Part shown: positions 1 to 11,415 of the stretch, piece after piece
How positions within the stretch are numbered: the first letter of the stretch is position 1
Layout of the letters: the number at the start of each line of letters is the position of its first letter
NCBI GenBank assembly: GCA_963931865.1
Contig: OZ007505.1
Location: 10,958,974-11,022,973 of the forward strand
DNA: 64,000 nucleotides
From: Axinella damicornis
Lineage: Eukaryota; Porifera; Demospongiae; Axinellida; Axinellidae
Direction: 5' to 3'
Notes under the pieces: generated by a model
What the model was told of the DNA's origin: nothing
What the model saw: only the letters and a program-made list of their open reading frames with translations
Databases searched by the model: none
Program-made: the position numbers and the translations under genes

Positions 1-271
1 GTAAGTTCACCTAAGTAGTGCTGTCCTACTAACATGTTTATCATGCAGCTATATCTCTCTACCTGTGCTAGCAATGCATGCCAGACATACGTCTCACGCT
101 AAATCACGCATTGGGAATTTCGGGATCTGATGGACTGTTTCATGCAGCATTATATGACTGTAAGAATGACCTATTACTCCTGTCGAGTTCTGAGGGCACT
201 CTCTGGTTTAATCTTGAAATCTTGAGAGGCTTGTGTTTGTATGCTCATGTGTGTGAGGCGTATGGAGTAGA

Positions 272-640
272 ACTGAGTTGGTGTTCTGCTTGGGAAGGAC
301 CCGTGTCTATCAATACCAAATTTGAGATGCAAAGGTTGATGCCTGTCATGTACAGGGAAGCAGGGGGAAACGCTCCTACTCTGATACCCTCATGACCACA
401 CCCACTATCCACCACATCAAACAACGAGTTGGTTATGCACACACCAAGTTTCGCTATGCTACCTCCAACATGGGCCAGTAATGAATATTGAATACACCCC
501 CACAAAGCAAGGTCCCCATCCAGATCGCCTAGGAGTGGACCTCAATATGCACGGTAACATACAAAGCTTGACACCCTTTGAGCTATGCCCACCAGAGTTG
601 GTGTTCTGCTTGGGGAGGGACCCGTGACACGTGATTGATG
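272..640 (+). repeat. Dispersed repeat, copies shared with 12.9-13.05 kb
   Basis: The phrase GTTGGTGTTCTGCTTGG followed by GACCCGTG occurs near 275-305 and 594-628, and again at 12967-13005. At 12.9 kb the flanking blocks also match: the block around 509-572 (CCTAGGAGTGGACCTCAATA) recurs at 12897-12955, and the block at 318-352 recurs at 13009-13045. The order of blocks differs between the two places, which suggests rearranged copies of one longer repeat. Confidence 0.7.
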
Positions 641-1733
641 TCAGGTGGACTAGAGCAAATCAGTTTTAAAACTGGCAGACAAAGTTGTGTAGATCGTCTG
701 GAAGTCTGGACTAGCCGCGGAGCGTTCAAACCAAGCCGACTGGATGATGAACTGCTTCAGAACCTGCTGAAATGACCACTGCATGGCCCCGTCCCCCCTA
801 CATCCACCTCGCGTCCACCGTCATGTGATGAATGATACAACATGTACCAGGCATTCCCCGTTGTTAGCCAGTTCTTCTGTATTCGTGTATTATTATCAAC
901 GCAAAACAAAGAACAGAAAGAACGGGGTACAATGTAGGCCTGAGAACGAGGCTATAATATTATACGGTGTACGTGTAGCATAGCATGTCTGCCTCTACAT
1001 ATGAAGCCAGTAAGGTAAGATGAGGATATTCCGACAGCGGCTGACAACTGGCTGCATTAGCCTGTAATCAGTAGCATGCTTACTGTACTTATTTGTGGTT
1101 ATCTAGGAATATGTTACCCCTGTTCACCAAAAGTGTATATAAGTACATGCTTACATACGTTAGCCTTGTTCCCAGGTGCTTGGCTAGTGACATGTTTTAC
1201 CGGGCTTTCCCTGCACATTAGTACTGCAAGCACCAGTGCTGGGGTGAGAAGGCCTGGTAATGAGGCAACATATTATTCAATGAAGGAAGGCAGACTTACA
1301 TCAGTGACAGTCATCAAACGATTGACAGATGATATATCCCAGCTCAATGTCTGCAATCTTCCCGTTGAAAGCGTTGTAGTCTGAGAGAAACTCCTGCAGG
1401 GAGAGAAATTGACAAGCAACTGACTAGTCACACATCTGGTTGGCAGTTTGTATAGGATGCACAATATTTCAACTTCGGGTCGTAGCTTCCATACAAGTTA
1501 ACATCTACGTGTACCTCTACAGAATAATACAGCTACGTGAATTCGAATGCATGCAAATCAATAACGTAACTGCTTACACAATTCACTATGTTCCTAAATT
1601 TGTTTCGGAACATACAAAGAGGTACCTGTGTCTCCCTCAAAGGACAACTCGGAGCTGTCAGGAGACAGATAACCTGTATCTACTCAACCACCCTCCTGCA
1701 TATACCCTACATCTCTCCACCACCCTCCCCTCC

Positions 1734-1734
<1 letters not shown>

Positions 1735-1766
<32 letters not shown>
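1735..1766. repeat. C homopolymer tract
   Basis: An almost pure run of about 30 C lies within a CCACC-rich stretch just before the gag frame of the Ty3/gypsy element. Length calls in such a run are unreliable. Confidence 0.85.
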
Positions 1767-1822
1767 ACCATCCCCCAGATACCCTTCCACCTCTCTACCA
1801 CCCCCAAGGGAGCAGAGAAGAG

Positions 1823-3028
1823 ATGCAGAACGCCAGGGCTGAGGCGGCGGCCACGACAAGGCCGAAGCTCCCTAAACCAACTCTCCAGAAAGTTGGCGAT
1901 CGGGACGATATTGAGAACTTCCTCTCCACGTTTGAGAGGATTGCCAAGCAGCAGGACTGGCCCAAGGAAGTGTGGGCTACGCAGCTCGCAGGTCTCCTGA
2001 CCGGAAAGGTGCTGGCGGCTTATGCTGCCATGGTGAGCACTGAAGCCTTGGATTACGAGAAGGTTAAGAGGGCAGTGCTGCACCGGTATGACGTGAACGA
2101 GGAGACCCACCGACTTCGTTTCCGGCAGGAGCAGAAGAGGCCCGAGGAGTCTTATCGGGCATGGGTGTGTCGGTCAACCGACCATTTCGATAAGTGGATG
2201 AAGGACCAAGAGATGAGCGTGAGGGAGGTGATCATCATGGAGCAAGTATTGATGGGGGTGCCCGAAGACATGGCGGTGTGGCTGAAAGAGAGGAAGCCCA
2301 AATCACTGGATGAGTTGGGAACATTGGCAGATGACTATGTCTTGGCTAGGAGGAGTGAGGGTGTGAGGCCTCTGAGGCCAACAGCACCGGGACTCCGGCA
2401 GGGCCCAGGCAGGGCCAATATGTTTGTGAAGGAGGAGCAACCCCGTCCAAGTGCTGAGGGAAGGCATGTTCAGGTCAACAGCAGGGGGGACAAAAGGTGC
2501 TACATATGTGGCCGGTGGGGACACCTCAGTTACAGCTGCCCTAATAGGAGACCAGCAAGCCACCCGGAGAGGCAAAACTTGAAGGCACTATTTGCGGAAG
2601 CGTGCCAGGACATCGCATGGAATGAGGACAGCTTCAAGTATTTGAGGAGAGGCACAGTTGATGGGAGGCCGGCGCAGATGTTGGTGGACACGGGGTCTGA
2701 TCGGACAATTGTCTCGGCTGGTGTAGTCAGGGGAGCGAAGATGGATGCAGGGAATAAGGTGTCGGTGTTGTGTGTGCATGGCGATGTGTGCTCATACCCG
2801 ACGACAGAGGTGGAGCTGGTGAGTGGGTCATGGAGGAAGAAAGCCAGGGTGGCGGTGGCTCCCAACCTCCCAGTAGCAGTTCTCCTTGGAAGGGACGTAT
2901 ACAATGAGATGGCAGGAGGAGAGGAGGTTGTGCAAAGGGGTAGTTGCAGTGACGCGCTCTCAGACAAAGAAAGCAGAAGAGGAGAGAGAGAGGGAAGAGG
3001 CAAAGGAGAGAGAGGAGGCCATGACTAG
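1823..3028 (+). pseudogene. Ty3/gypsy gag-protease ORF
   Basis: This open frame of 401 codons starts at ATG 1823. Residues of about 20-175 form a gag capsid region with the signature of SCAN-like domains (RYDVNEETHRLRF, RPEESYRAW, VLMGVPEDMAVWL). A CCHC zinc knuckle (CYICGRWGHLSYSC) lies near residues 224-238, and a retroviral-type aspartic protease active site, DTGS, near residue 289. The last 30 residues are Arg/Glu-rich junk. The natural linker (VAVTRSQTKKAEEE) continues in another frame from about 2945, so one frameshift separates protease from the rest. Confidence 0.85.
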
Positions 3029-3212
3029 CCTACCTCTGTGGATGGAAGAAGGAGGAGTGGATGAAGTGGATGACCTGGGAATGGAGGCAGTGATGGAAGA
3101 AGGTGAATCAAGGGGGAAGGACCCCGGGATTACTGCAGTGGAAGAGGCACTTGAGGAACCACTGGGTGATGGAGATGGCCAGGGTGAGGCACCAAGTGGA
3201 GATCAGGTCTGA
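2945..3212 (+). pseudogene. Acidic linker of the gypsy polyprotein, shifted frame
   Basis: The segment reads VAVTRSQTKKAEEEREREE and then a long Glu/Gly-rich stretch ending at a stop near 3210. VTRSQ followed by charged residues is the usual segment after the protease in this retrotransposon group. It is in a different frame from the protease upstream and from the integrase downstream. Confidence 0.6.
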
Positions 3213-3374
3213 TAGACAGTGGAGGGACGACTATCCTCAGCACATCACCTGGGCAGATCAGGGAGTGGCAGCTGGCTGAACCGTCGCTGAGTCATGTGCA
3301 GGAGTTGGCAGATGGTGAACCAATGGTACATGTAGATAGAGGCAACCCAGCACATTTTCAGCACATTTCCACTA

Positions 3375-4636
3375 CCAGGATGGACTGCTGTACCGAACTT
3401 GGAGGCCACGTGGGGCAGAGGCAGGTGGATTGAGGGAGACTGAGCAACTGGTGATGCCCAAGGAGTGCAGAGAGGTTGTACTGCATCTGGCTCATGAAGT
3501 GCCAATGTCGGGACACCAGGGGGTGACCAAGACAAAGAACCGGGTACTGCAGCGCTACTACTGGCCTGGGGTGTTCAAAGCGGTAGCCCAGTACTGTGAG
3601 CTGTGCCAGAGGAGTACTCCTTGGAAGCCGGTAAGGGCTGAGATGATCCCAATGCCACTGATGAGCTGTCCATTTGAGAGAATGGCCATGGACCTGATTG
3701 GACCACTGCCACGGAGCAGGAAAGGTAACTGGTTCGTGCTTACCATTGTTGACTATGCTACCCGTTAGCCAGAGGCTGTAGCTCTACCCAGCACGGAGGC
3801 CAGCCGCATTGCCAAAGAGTGTTCTCGCGGGTGGGGATTCCCGAGGAAATACAAGTGTACTCAGTGACCATGGAGCCAATTTCATGTCTGAACTACTCCA
3901 GGAGTTCTACCATTTGCTCCACATCAGACGCATCCGTACGACCCCTTACCACCCGCAGACTGATGGGCTGGTGGAGAGGTTTAATGGCACCCTCAAAGGC
4001 ATGTTTGTCGGCCGCGGACAAAAGGACTGGGATGAGTATCTTCCGTACTTGCAGTTTGTGTATCGCGAGGTTCCCCAAGAGTCGACTGGCTTCTCTCCCT
4101 TTGAGCTCCTGTATGGTCAGAGGGCGAGAGGTCCCCTAGACGTGCTCAAGGAGTCCTGGACAGGCGAGGCAGGGGGTCAGCAAACAAGTGTGGTACAGGT
4201 GGTTGAGATGAGGGAGAAGTTGCAGGAGATGATGGGTTTGGTTAGCGTCAATATGGAGAAGGCACAACAACGACAGAAGCGGGCGTATGATCAGCGAGCA
4301 CGGCCCCGGAGTCTGGCAGCTGGAGAGCAGGTGTTGGTTCTCCTCCCCAACCCTCACCACTCCCTGAAGTTGGAATGGGTTGGGCCGTACGAGATCTTGA
4401 GGGCGGTGACCCCAGTTGACTATGAAGTGGAGATGCCGGGACGGAGGAAAGAAAGACGTACTTACCACATCAACCTTCTCAAGAAGTGGCATCCGCCAGC
4501 ACCAGCAATGTTAGCAGTCAGCAGCCTGGAAGGAGAGGAAGATGAGGAGATGCCATTGATGGAGGAAGACAGTGAGGTCTTTGATCAGCTCCACCCAATG
4601 GGGGACCAGCCAGTGGTGGGTTGTGGGGTGGGCTGA
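3375..4636 (+). pseudogene. Ty3/gypsy integrase, broken
   Basis: The frame opens upstream of its first ATG (3430), at about 3375, with YQDGLLYR. The zinc-binding HHCC module is visible (HLAHEVPMSGHQG then CELC). The catalytic core gives MDLIGPL, SDHGANF and YHPQTDG followed by VERFNGTL, matching the D-D-E layout of Ty3/gypsy integrases. It is broken by an in-frame TAG at 3766-3768, where the family has Tyr before Pro-Glu-Ala, and by frame changes between about 3800 and 3870. The C-terminal part (GPYEIL, YHINLLKKWH) is intact to the stop at 4636. Confidence 0.88.
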
Positions 4637-4691
4637 CGAAGGAGCCCTTGAAAGATCAAGCACCCTTTTCGTCATCCTAAGGGGGAAGGGA

Positions 4692-5096
4692 TGTGGCGAA
4701 GCCAGAGATACTGGTAGCATAGGTTAGATTATCATTGAGTGCATGTATGTTATTTACTTAGTTGTGAAGGAAGCTGGCTACCACTAATAGGTTTCTGTGG
4801 TTTTGTAGTATTTCGGTAGTCCATGTTCGGTAGTCCATGTTCGTGCATTGTGTTGTCTTTTGTGCTACTCTTTTGTGTCCTCATTTTTGTATGTGGGGCG
4901 CAGGTAGCAGCCCAGCGGCCAGTATTTAGTGACTGGAAAGGAGTGTTTCTTTAGTCTTGCCAGCATCGTCTGTAGCTGTTGATTTCTATCGCTATAATAA
5001 ACATTTTAGTTCACTATTGTGCTCAGTTCGCAACATACATGTCAGTCCATTATCAGAACAACTTATCGTGAGCACTGGACTAAACCGGACACTACA
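4692..5096 (+). repeat. 3' LTR of the first gypsy element (end estimated)
   Basis: The segment begins TGTGGCGAAGCC right after a polypurine tract (AAGGGGGAAGGGA). It contains a polyadenylation signal AATAAA at 4996-5001. The end is placed near a CA dinucleotide at 5096 by composition only, since no second LTR is present for comparison. Confidence 0.5.
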
Positions 5097-6702
5097 CTAC
5101 GGTATGAGCATTTACATCATGCTGTGCTCACATGGTTAGTTAATGCTGTGCATCTATAGTAATTTGTTTAAAAAAATTGGGAGGACTCTTACTTCCAAAA
5201 AATGGCCAGCTTTTGCAAAGCCATCCTAGCACTATATATATAATGGCTTGGTCTCCTTATAAAGCCCCAGGTGAGCTAGGTTTATGTTGACGTCGTGACC
5301 AAAATCAGCAAGGCAGCATTCCCTTTTTGGCACTAGCACTATCGGTCCGGAAGCTAATTCACGGGAAGGCACCAACCACTAATAAGCAAGCAGAAACCAA
5401 TGGAGACCGATCTGATCACCGTGTGGATACTCAGCAGAACACTATTCAGGTTGATCAGCCACATGGTTGAACGACGTACGTAGCTACCCAGTTCCCTAGT
5501 GTGCCCTGGTGACTTCACATTTGTAGCTACCGTATGGCGCTTATATTTCGGAGGTCTAAATTTTCGCGAATTGCTCTTCGAGAACATTTCGTTGAAATTT
5601 TTTTGTGAATTCGCGGTAAAACGCCATGCCCACAGAATGGGTGTGGTGTACTATACTGCACTTGCGTGAAGACTCCCGTGCACGCTGAACTCAACTAGCT
5701 ACCACAGACCACTTCGTCAGTGCGTTGTATTCTGCGACATTATCTTCTCCACTTCGACGCTCTCAGAGTTTGTTTTCAGATACCTGCCTGGGCATTTTGC
5801 CGGATCGAGCTGGCAGCTTCAGTATTGGCAGATATCGCACATGTCATGCAGATGGTACCGTAAGCGCTCTACGGTACCTCTTGTGGATCTGGAAGCTTAC
5901 ACTTCGACTACTGTCCATCCTGTTGAAGTACACAAACAGAGCCATCAAGCTAGCCGTCGCGCACGTATGTTGGAATACTGTCCACGTAGCTGTAGGCGCA
6001 CAACACGTGTCAAAATTTTCCAGTGGTCCTGCTACCGTAGCGGAAGTGCCTTATATGGAAGGTTTTATTTGCAAGCGGAAGTCTGCACGTTGATGCTGAA
6101 ATGAAAGTAGCAATAATTTCATTTTTTTGGCGCCCACTTCTACTCACCGTAACTGCTAAACCATTCACTCAAATAAAACGCAGTTTGCGCTGAGCGGTAT
6201 ACAAACCATTTCTCTCTGAAGAAGTGCATTTAGCACGAACAGTGAGCGTACAATGCTGACGCTATACGGCATTGTCTACAGTCGGTATTTACGTCTAGTG
6301 ACACGGGGGGTACCAAACTAAGTTGCACAAACCTGGGAAGTCACCGCTTTCATAGCATTCTTGGTACCAAATCGTAGCCAATAGGCTAAGCAACGGTAAC
6401 AGCACCTTTAATTTTGTGTCGCGGTAAAAGAAAGGGCAGCACAAGAGACAGAAAAATGGAAATAATAGCCACTTCGCGACGACACGTTCACTGTGGCGGT
6501 ATAACCTACCTTCCAAAATCTTACTCGATGTACATCCAATGAACGATGGAACGGTCAACGTACATCCAATGAACGAAGGAACGGTAGTAAGCAGCATGAT
6601 ATTAGTAATCGCAGACACTAGAGCAAACTATAATACAGGACTACTTGAAATTTCTTCACATAAATAGGTTCACAGCACGTGTGAGGCTTCGTGGTCAGAG
6701 CT

Positions 6703-6755
6703 TAGCCTCGTACCCAGGCCCTCACGCGGAACGTGAGGGCCTGGGTACGAGGCTA
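6703..6755. mobile_element. 53-bp foldback MITE with 9-bp TSD
   Basis: Two perfect 24-bp arms (6703-6726 and 6732-6755, starting TAGCCTCGTACCCAGGC) are separated by 5 bp. The direct repeat GTCAGAGCT lies immediately outside both ends (6694-6702 and 6756-6764). This is the smallest complete member of the MITE superfamily seen throughout the window. Confidence 0.92.
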
Positions 6756-6818
6756 GTCAGAGCTATACAGATGAGCTGAACCCACACAAGTAAGTCCCTC
6801 TGTGTAAAACTGTAAACA

Positions 6819-7350
6819 GTGAGTGCAAGAATACATAATAGCGGATGTGACATATACAATAACAATAATACTTCAGGAATGTCTTTGCTGGATGTGTCGG
6901 CCACACAAGGCGGAGAAGTGTTTCCATACATCCCAGGAAACAGTGTGGACCATGCTGCCTTTGTCACAGGGCACAACAAAGGTACACGCATATGTCTAGC
7001 ATGCAGGAAGTACATCGCATTCGGGTACTGGAGTATGCGGAACCTGGTCCTTCGGACTGCATTTGCCGACGATGTGCTGAAGATGTTAGGAAGCACATGG
7101 GAGATGCATCGTACATCCCTGTATGGTGAAAGATGTGCAAGGTGAGACGGAATTGTATAGGTGCAAATGTTCCAATGAAGGAGTAAAGGGAACTGCCCTT
7201 ATACCAACCTCAGAAGTTTTTGAATGCTCTACACAAGGGGATGACTCTGTGATTTTATGTGAGTCACATTATACACGACTGTATAATGTTTGGACTTCAC
7301 CTGAACGTACTTGCGCAGGGTGTGGAAGGCAACGTAAACACAGCGAATGA
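6819..7350 (+). CDS. Uncharacterised Cys-rich ORF pair
   Basis: Two overlapping plus-strand frames, 6819-7145 and 7123-7350, look protein-like in composition. The first has ICLACRKYIAFGYW. The second has CKC, a Cys-x-x-x-His pair and CAGCGRQRKHS, a possible zinc-binding arrangement. A donor-like AAG|GTGAGA sits at about 7139, so the frames could be parts of adjoining exons. I do not recognise the family. It could be a host gene fragment or cargo of the surrounding element. Confidence 0.3.
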
Positions 7351-7441
7351 TTCATACGAAATGTCCAAACCCTGAACTGATTTCAAGAGTGTTAATTAAC
7401 CTTGAGAAAGAAATTACATGTAGTGAGTACATTTGCAAAAG

Positions 7442-8135
7442 TAGCCTCGTACCCAGGCCTTCAATCGCGGGGGGGTGGGGGGGGGGGGGGGGGGTGGGAG
7501 TGGGCGGGGTGCCTGCTGTACACTGTTTGCGCATGGGTTTACTTTAAATGTGACTATTATGTCAATTTTAATTGTGACATTTTGCGAATGGGTTGGGCTT
7601 AACCGATGACGTTTTGCGTAAACACACACACGTAAACACACCCGCATGAGAGCGATCAAAGGCTCACAACAAGCACCACCACAGCTCTTTCTACTGTCTA
7701 CAAGTCCCTTCCTGTAGTCCATTAGGAAAGGGAGCGCTTGGTAGCACAGGCTCTTGCCATAGCCAGTAGGTAGCCACACGAACACGTCGCTACCTTCGTA
7801 CACAGCTCTCATGGAGGAGCACTGCTCTTCTTTCACAGTAATCCGTGTCATTTTCAGCCTTCGCAAAGCATAGGAAAGAGCCTCAGAGAAACTACTACCA
7901 CCGGAATTTTCGCTTACACTGCATGCCATGATTGCTACTCGTCGTTGCGGTTCTTCTAGCTAGGAATGTAAACGTTGGAAACGGTGGATGTCATTCGGCG
8001 TCATCGTTTCACGGAAGAATACCTATTTTCCAAGATTTTGGGGGAAATTAAACGCAATGTGCAAAACAGTGTGTACCAGGCCTCCCCCCCCCCCCCCCCC
8101 CCCCCACCGCGATTGAAGGCCTGGGTACGAGGCTA
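7442..8135. mobile_element. 694-bp MITE carrying a RecQ-like exon, 9-bp TSD
   Basis: The left end TAGCCTCGTACCCAGGC continues into TTCAATCGCGG and a G homopolymer. The right end is its inverted copy, with a C homopolymer (about 8077-8105). The direct repeat TTGCAAAAG flanks both ends (7433-7441 and 8136-8144). The interior contains a minus-strand RecQ-like helicase exon. The G and C tracts lie at mirror positions, so they are part of the terminal repeats. Confidence 0.9.
7642..7929 (-). pseudogene. RecQ-like DNA helicase N-terminal exon, captured
   Basis: Starting from an ATG at 7929, the frame reads a RecQ-family N-terminus: a leader, then KEEQ at the Q-motif position, then DVFVWLPTGYGKSLCYQALP with the Walker A variant GYGKS, and later PLIALM, matching the SPLIALM block of motif Ia. 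Between Walker A and PLIALM the sequence is divergent (GACCEPLIALM where VVSPLIALM is typical). After PLIALM a donor-like CGG|GTGTGT occurs. It holds only motifs I to Ia, so it is a fragment. It lies wholly within a MITE with target duplications. Confidence 0.8.
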
Positions 8136-9437
8136 TTGCAAAAGCTGCTACAATTTTCACAAGCAGCTCACAAATCAAGCTGCAGTTGAAAGCTTACAAT
8201 AAAGTCTGACATCAAAAAGTTTGAGGACACTGATGAACAAGAGTGTGCCATAAGCAAGGCTGCCCTCAGTATGGCTTCCACCTAATTTGTCAAAGGGCCA
8301 TCTTGCTATCCACAGTTATAACCAATTTATGATACTACCAGCACCTTCCCAAATGCCTCTTCAGCCTCCTTCACTTCACGGTGGTTGCTCGGCCAACTTT
8401 CTCTGAAGCTGCAACCTCCATTTCGTTTGCCTGCAGGTGCCGCACAGATAGGTACAGTCATCTATCGCAACGGTGGTGATTTAACTAACGTAGTCTCTTA
8501 CTTATGCCCTATAGTGGTAGTGGAGTCCCCCGGGCAGACCCGTTCCATGCAGCCCACCAATAGAGGGTTCGTACTAACATTAAATTTTGTGTTTGAGCAA
8601 CTTATACTGGCTTGGAAACCCTTCCTTGGTATACCTTTTGGTCAACATGGACCACACCCAACTTCATAATTTTTCAACTGAATAGTTCCCCTATTGCTGC
8701 TGAAAGTAAGAGTGGGACACAAAAAATGTTGCCATAAATGTGATGCCCAACCTCTCAGCTACATTTTGATACCCATTTTGCCACAATACATGTGAAGTCC
8801 AGGATTTGTGCAACTGTCTGGCTAACCTCCTTCATCCTGACTTCCCGTGAACAGGCTCCGCCTTTTCACTCCTGGTCTGCGAATACTCCATGGAGGACTC
8901 CCAACTAAAGTCCAGTCAGTGCCAGTGCTTCCATGGCCACAAGACAACGCAAGTTCCGCCAAAATCCGTTCAGCCAGCGAGCTGTTAGGGCGGGCTAAAC
9001 ATTCTGTTCAAAATTTCATATTTTTACGCTATTCGCTGAACGCTCACGTTGCCACTTCCGCGTTGCAAATAAAATACCGGAAGTTTCTACGGTAGCAGGA
9101 CCACTGTTTCATGGAAATAATTTCGCGAATGACCTGTAATTCGCGAAAATTTAGACCCGCGAAATTTAAGCGCTATACAGTATGCCACTGATTATTGGAC
9201 TTGTGAGCCACTGAAAGCAGCCATTACACTTCACAAGGTGCTCCTCTAAATCTCAAAGCCTAAGACCCCATTCTTCTAGTTAGTATTCATTGCTACTGAG
9301 ACAGGAAGTGAACCCACAAGTGTACATAGCGCTTACTTGGGTCTTTATAAGGAGACTAAGTCAGCTACATGTACGTATGTTATTGTGCTGTACTGGTTGA
9401 AGTAGTCTTACATGTAGACCGAAAAATTTTGGAAGGA

Positions 9438-9483
9438 CCCAGCACTGTGTCTCAGCGCCGAAGCGCCGAGACACAGTGCTGGG
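9438..9483. repeat. 46-bp foldback hairpin
   Basis: Two 21-bp arms beginning CCCAGCACTGTGTCTC pair with one mismatch around a CGAA spacer. No target duplication is evident. It may be a remnant of the same foldback class as the other small hairpins. Confidence 0.75.
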
Positions 9484-9627
9484 TACGTATACGTCTGTCT
9501 GTCCACATAGCTGGAGCGCATGCGTGACGGATTTACAATGTACTAACTAGTAATGTACGGTATGGTCAGGTGGCTCATTGTGTAAGCGCTGTGTTTGTGT
9601 GTCTCCTGATCCGTGTGTCTGCACACA

Positions 9628-10235
9628 ATGGACACATGGAGCACAGCAGACACGGTGCACTCTGGACACACTGAACACAGCAGACACACTGGACACAGCA
9701 GACACACTGAACACACGGTGCACTCTGGACACACTGAACACAGCAGACACACTGGACACACGGTGCACTCTGGACACACTGAACACAGCAGACACTGACA
9801 CATGGAGCACTCCAGACACACTGAACACAGCAGACACACGGAACACAGCAGACACACTGGACACACTCAACTCAGCAGACACACTGGACACACGGTGCAC
9901 TCTGGACACACTGAACACAGCAGACACTGACACATGGAGCACTCCAGACACACTGAACACAGCAGACACACGGAACACAGCAGACACACTGGACACAGCA
10001 GACACACACAACACAGCAGACACACTGGACACACGGAACACGTACAGCAGACACACTGGACACACTGAACACAGCAGACACACTGGACACACTGAACACA
10101 GCAGACACACACAACACAGCAGACACACTGGACACACGGAACTCGTACAGCAGACACACTGGACACAGCAGACACACTGGACACAGGAGACACACGGAAC
10201 ACAGCAGACACACTGGACACAGGAGACACACTTGA
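9628..10235. repeat. Minisatellite of ACAC(A/T)G-type units
   Basis: About 600 bp are built from variants of GACACACTGAACACAGCA and GACACACTGGACACAGCA, in higher-order blocks that repeat (compare 9655-9800 with 9880-9975). Open frames on both strands here are translations of the repeat and are not annotated. Confidence 0.95.
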
Positions 10236-10243
10236 TACTTCTA

Positions 10244-10283
10244 CCCCAGCGTTTGTTGCTTTACTGCAAGCGACAAACGCTGG
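10244..10283. repeat. Small foldback around CCCAGCGTTTG
   Basis: CCCAGCGTTTGTTGCT and its inverted copy AGCGACAAACGCTGGG flank a short loop TTACTGCA. It is immediately followed by GGCCTGGGAGCGAGGCTA, the degenerate end of the TAGCCTCG MITE family. Confidence 0.7.
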
Positions 10284-10328
10284 GTGGCCTGGGAGCGAGG
10301 CTAAACAAATCCTATGCCCCATGTACAG

Positions 10329-10379
10329 TAGCCTCGTTCCCAGGCTCTCGTTCTCGAAAGGGAGAAGAGAGCCTGGTAA

Positions 10380-10415
<36 letters not shown>

Positions 10416-10583
10416 AAACGTATTTGTGGGTTGGGTTGTGGGTTGGGCCCCACCCCCCCTACGACCACCTGACATCAATCAGGTGATGGATAATACCAGG
10501 CCTTCCCCATTTTTCGCCATCCGTGTATTGTTGTCAACGCAAACCGAAGAACAGAAAACGGCATAGGCCTGGGAACGAGGCTA
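10329..10583. mobile_element. TAGCCTCG-family MITE, about 255 bp
   Basis: The ends TAGCCTCGTTCCCAGGC and GCCTGGGAACGAGGCTA enclose a G tract (10385-10414) and an interior similar to 830-955. No matching 9-bp flank is seen, possibly because the next element begins at the shared TA at 10582. Confidence 0.75.
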
Positions 10584-11415
10584 CAGTAGCGGTCAGAAAA
10601 AAGTTCCCGTTCCGTTCCAGAATTACGAGCGTAATACGCTAGACAGTAATAAAGATACGGCAACGGAACGGAAGTCAAGCGTTATTACGGAAACGCTACG
10701 TAATTGCGTTCAAGCACTTCCGTAATTACTGTACGTGTGTTTTGACAGCTTGCCAGGGTGTGTTTTGACAGCTGACTTTGCGTGCACTACTAATTAGTCC
10801 TTTGACACTCCAGAGCAGTCATAACAAGGATCTACCATGGCTTCGAGGAAGACAACGGACCTCCCCATCTGAAGTGAAAGCCGGAACGCGGAACGGAAGT
10901 AAAATGCGGGCCGCGCGCTATATATCATCACCGTACGCGGGGCGTCTTTATTCACTGGACTGGTGGACTGGACTGGACTCACCCAAAAATCTGTAAGATG
11001 CCTTTTTCAGTGTAGGACAGAAGCTAAGCATACTTATTTATTCACTAAAGTTGCTTGCATAGTCTGCTTTAGTGTCTTCCCTCGAGTCGGTAGAGGTCAA
11101 AGGTCACGTGCATATTTAATGAGCTTCAATGAAATGACTAGAAGAGCATTTATTTTACCGCAGACATCGAACTCCAGCCTTTCGCTGAAGCATAGAAACA
11201 GAAAATAATATTTCTCTATCATCCACGACTGACTGAAGCGCATTTTGCTGGAGCTCATTAAATATGCACGTGCATGTGCTTCATACCGTAATAGCGCGAT
11301 TACGGAACGTAAAAATTGAACGTAAAAACGGAATGATTACGAAACGCGAACGTTTATTAGCGTAGTACGCTCGCAATACCGGAACGGAACGGGAACTTTT
11401 TTCTGACCGCTACTG
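10584..11415. mobile_element. 832-bp Tc1/mariner-like MITE with TA target
   Basis: Inverted ends of more than 30 bp begin CAGTAGCGGTCAGAAAAAAG and are flanked by TA on both sides (10582-10583 and 11416-11417). CAGT ends with TA duplication are typical of Tc1/mariner elements. Internally a second inverted pair (GTGCATATTTAATGAGCT near 11108 against AGCTCATTAAATATGCAC near 11252) makes the centre foldable. No transposase was seen, so it is non-autonomous. Confidence 0.85.

Larger units (their letters stand above)
1..1822. other. Repeat-rich stretch without a confident gene
   Basis: I see no supportable gene here. A plus-strand open frame at 78-395 (105 codons) has no motif I recognise and overlaps a dispersed repeat. 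The stretch holds two partial copies of the repeat that recurs near 12.9 kb, degenerate ends of the TAGCCTCG-type MITE family near 840-960 and 1160-1265, and a C homopolymer before 1766. The part after about 1680 is C-rich and may be the leader of the Ty3/gypsy element that follows, but no 5' LTR or primer-binding site was recognised. Confidence 0.5.
1823..5096 (+). mobile_element. Decayed Ty3/gypsy LTR retrotransposon lacking RT-RNase H
   Basis: In order the element shows a SCAN-like gag, a CCHC knuckle, an aspartic protease, an acidic linker, a zinc-binding and catalytic integrase, a purine tract (about 4679-4691) and a 3' LTR. No reverse transcriptase or RNase H homology was seen between protease and integrase or after integrase. 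SCAN-like gag is known from Gmr1-like Ty3/gypsy elements, in which integrase precedes RT; that would place the missing RT downstream of 4636, where only LTR follows. Frameshifts and a stop codon show the copy is dead. The 5' LTR was not found. The right edge is an estimate. Confidence 0.8.
5528..9182. mobile_element. Putative 3.65-kb DNA element with long inverted ends
   Basis: The left end (TACCGTATGGCGCTTATATT, then GTCTAAATTTTCGCGAATT) is matched in inverted orientation at 9138-9182. A second inverted match pairs 6018-6085 with about 9055-9110 (GGTAGCAGGACCACTG). The two matches are in mirror order, so the interval looks like one transposon with long terminal inverted repeats that later received other insertions (6703-6755 and 7442-8135). 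No target duplication could be fixed and no transposase was recognised inside. Confidence 0.45.

Noticed and set aside
9543..10478. Long open frames on both strands (up to 279 codons)
   Set aside because: They are translations of the ACACAG-type minisatellite and a G homopolymer; every frame stays open because the unit lacks stops.
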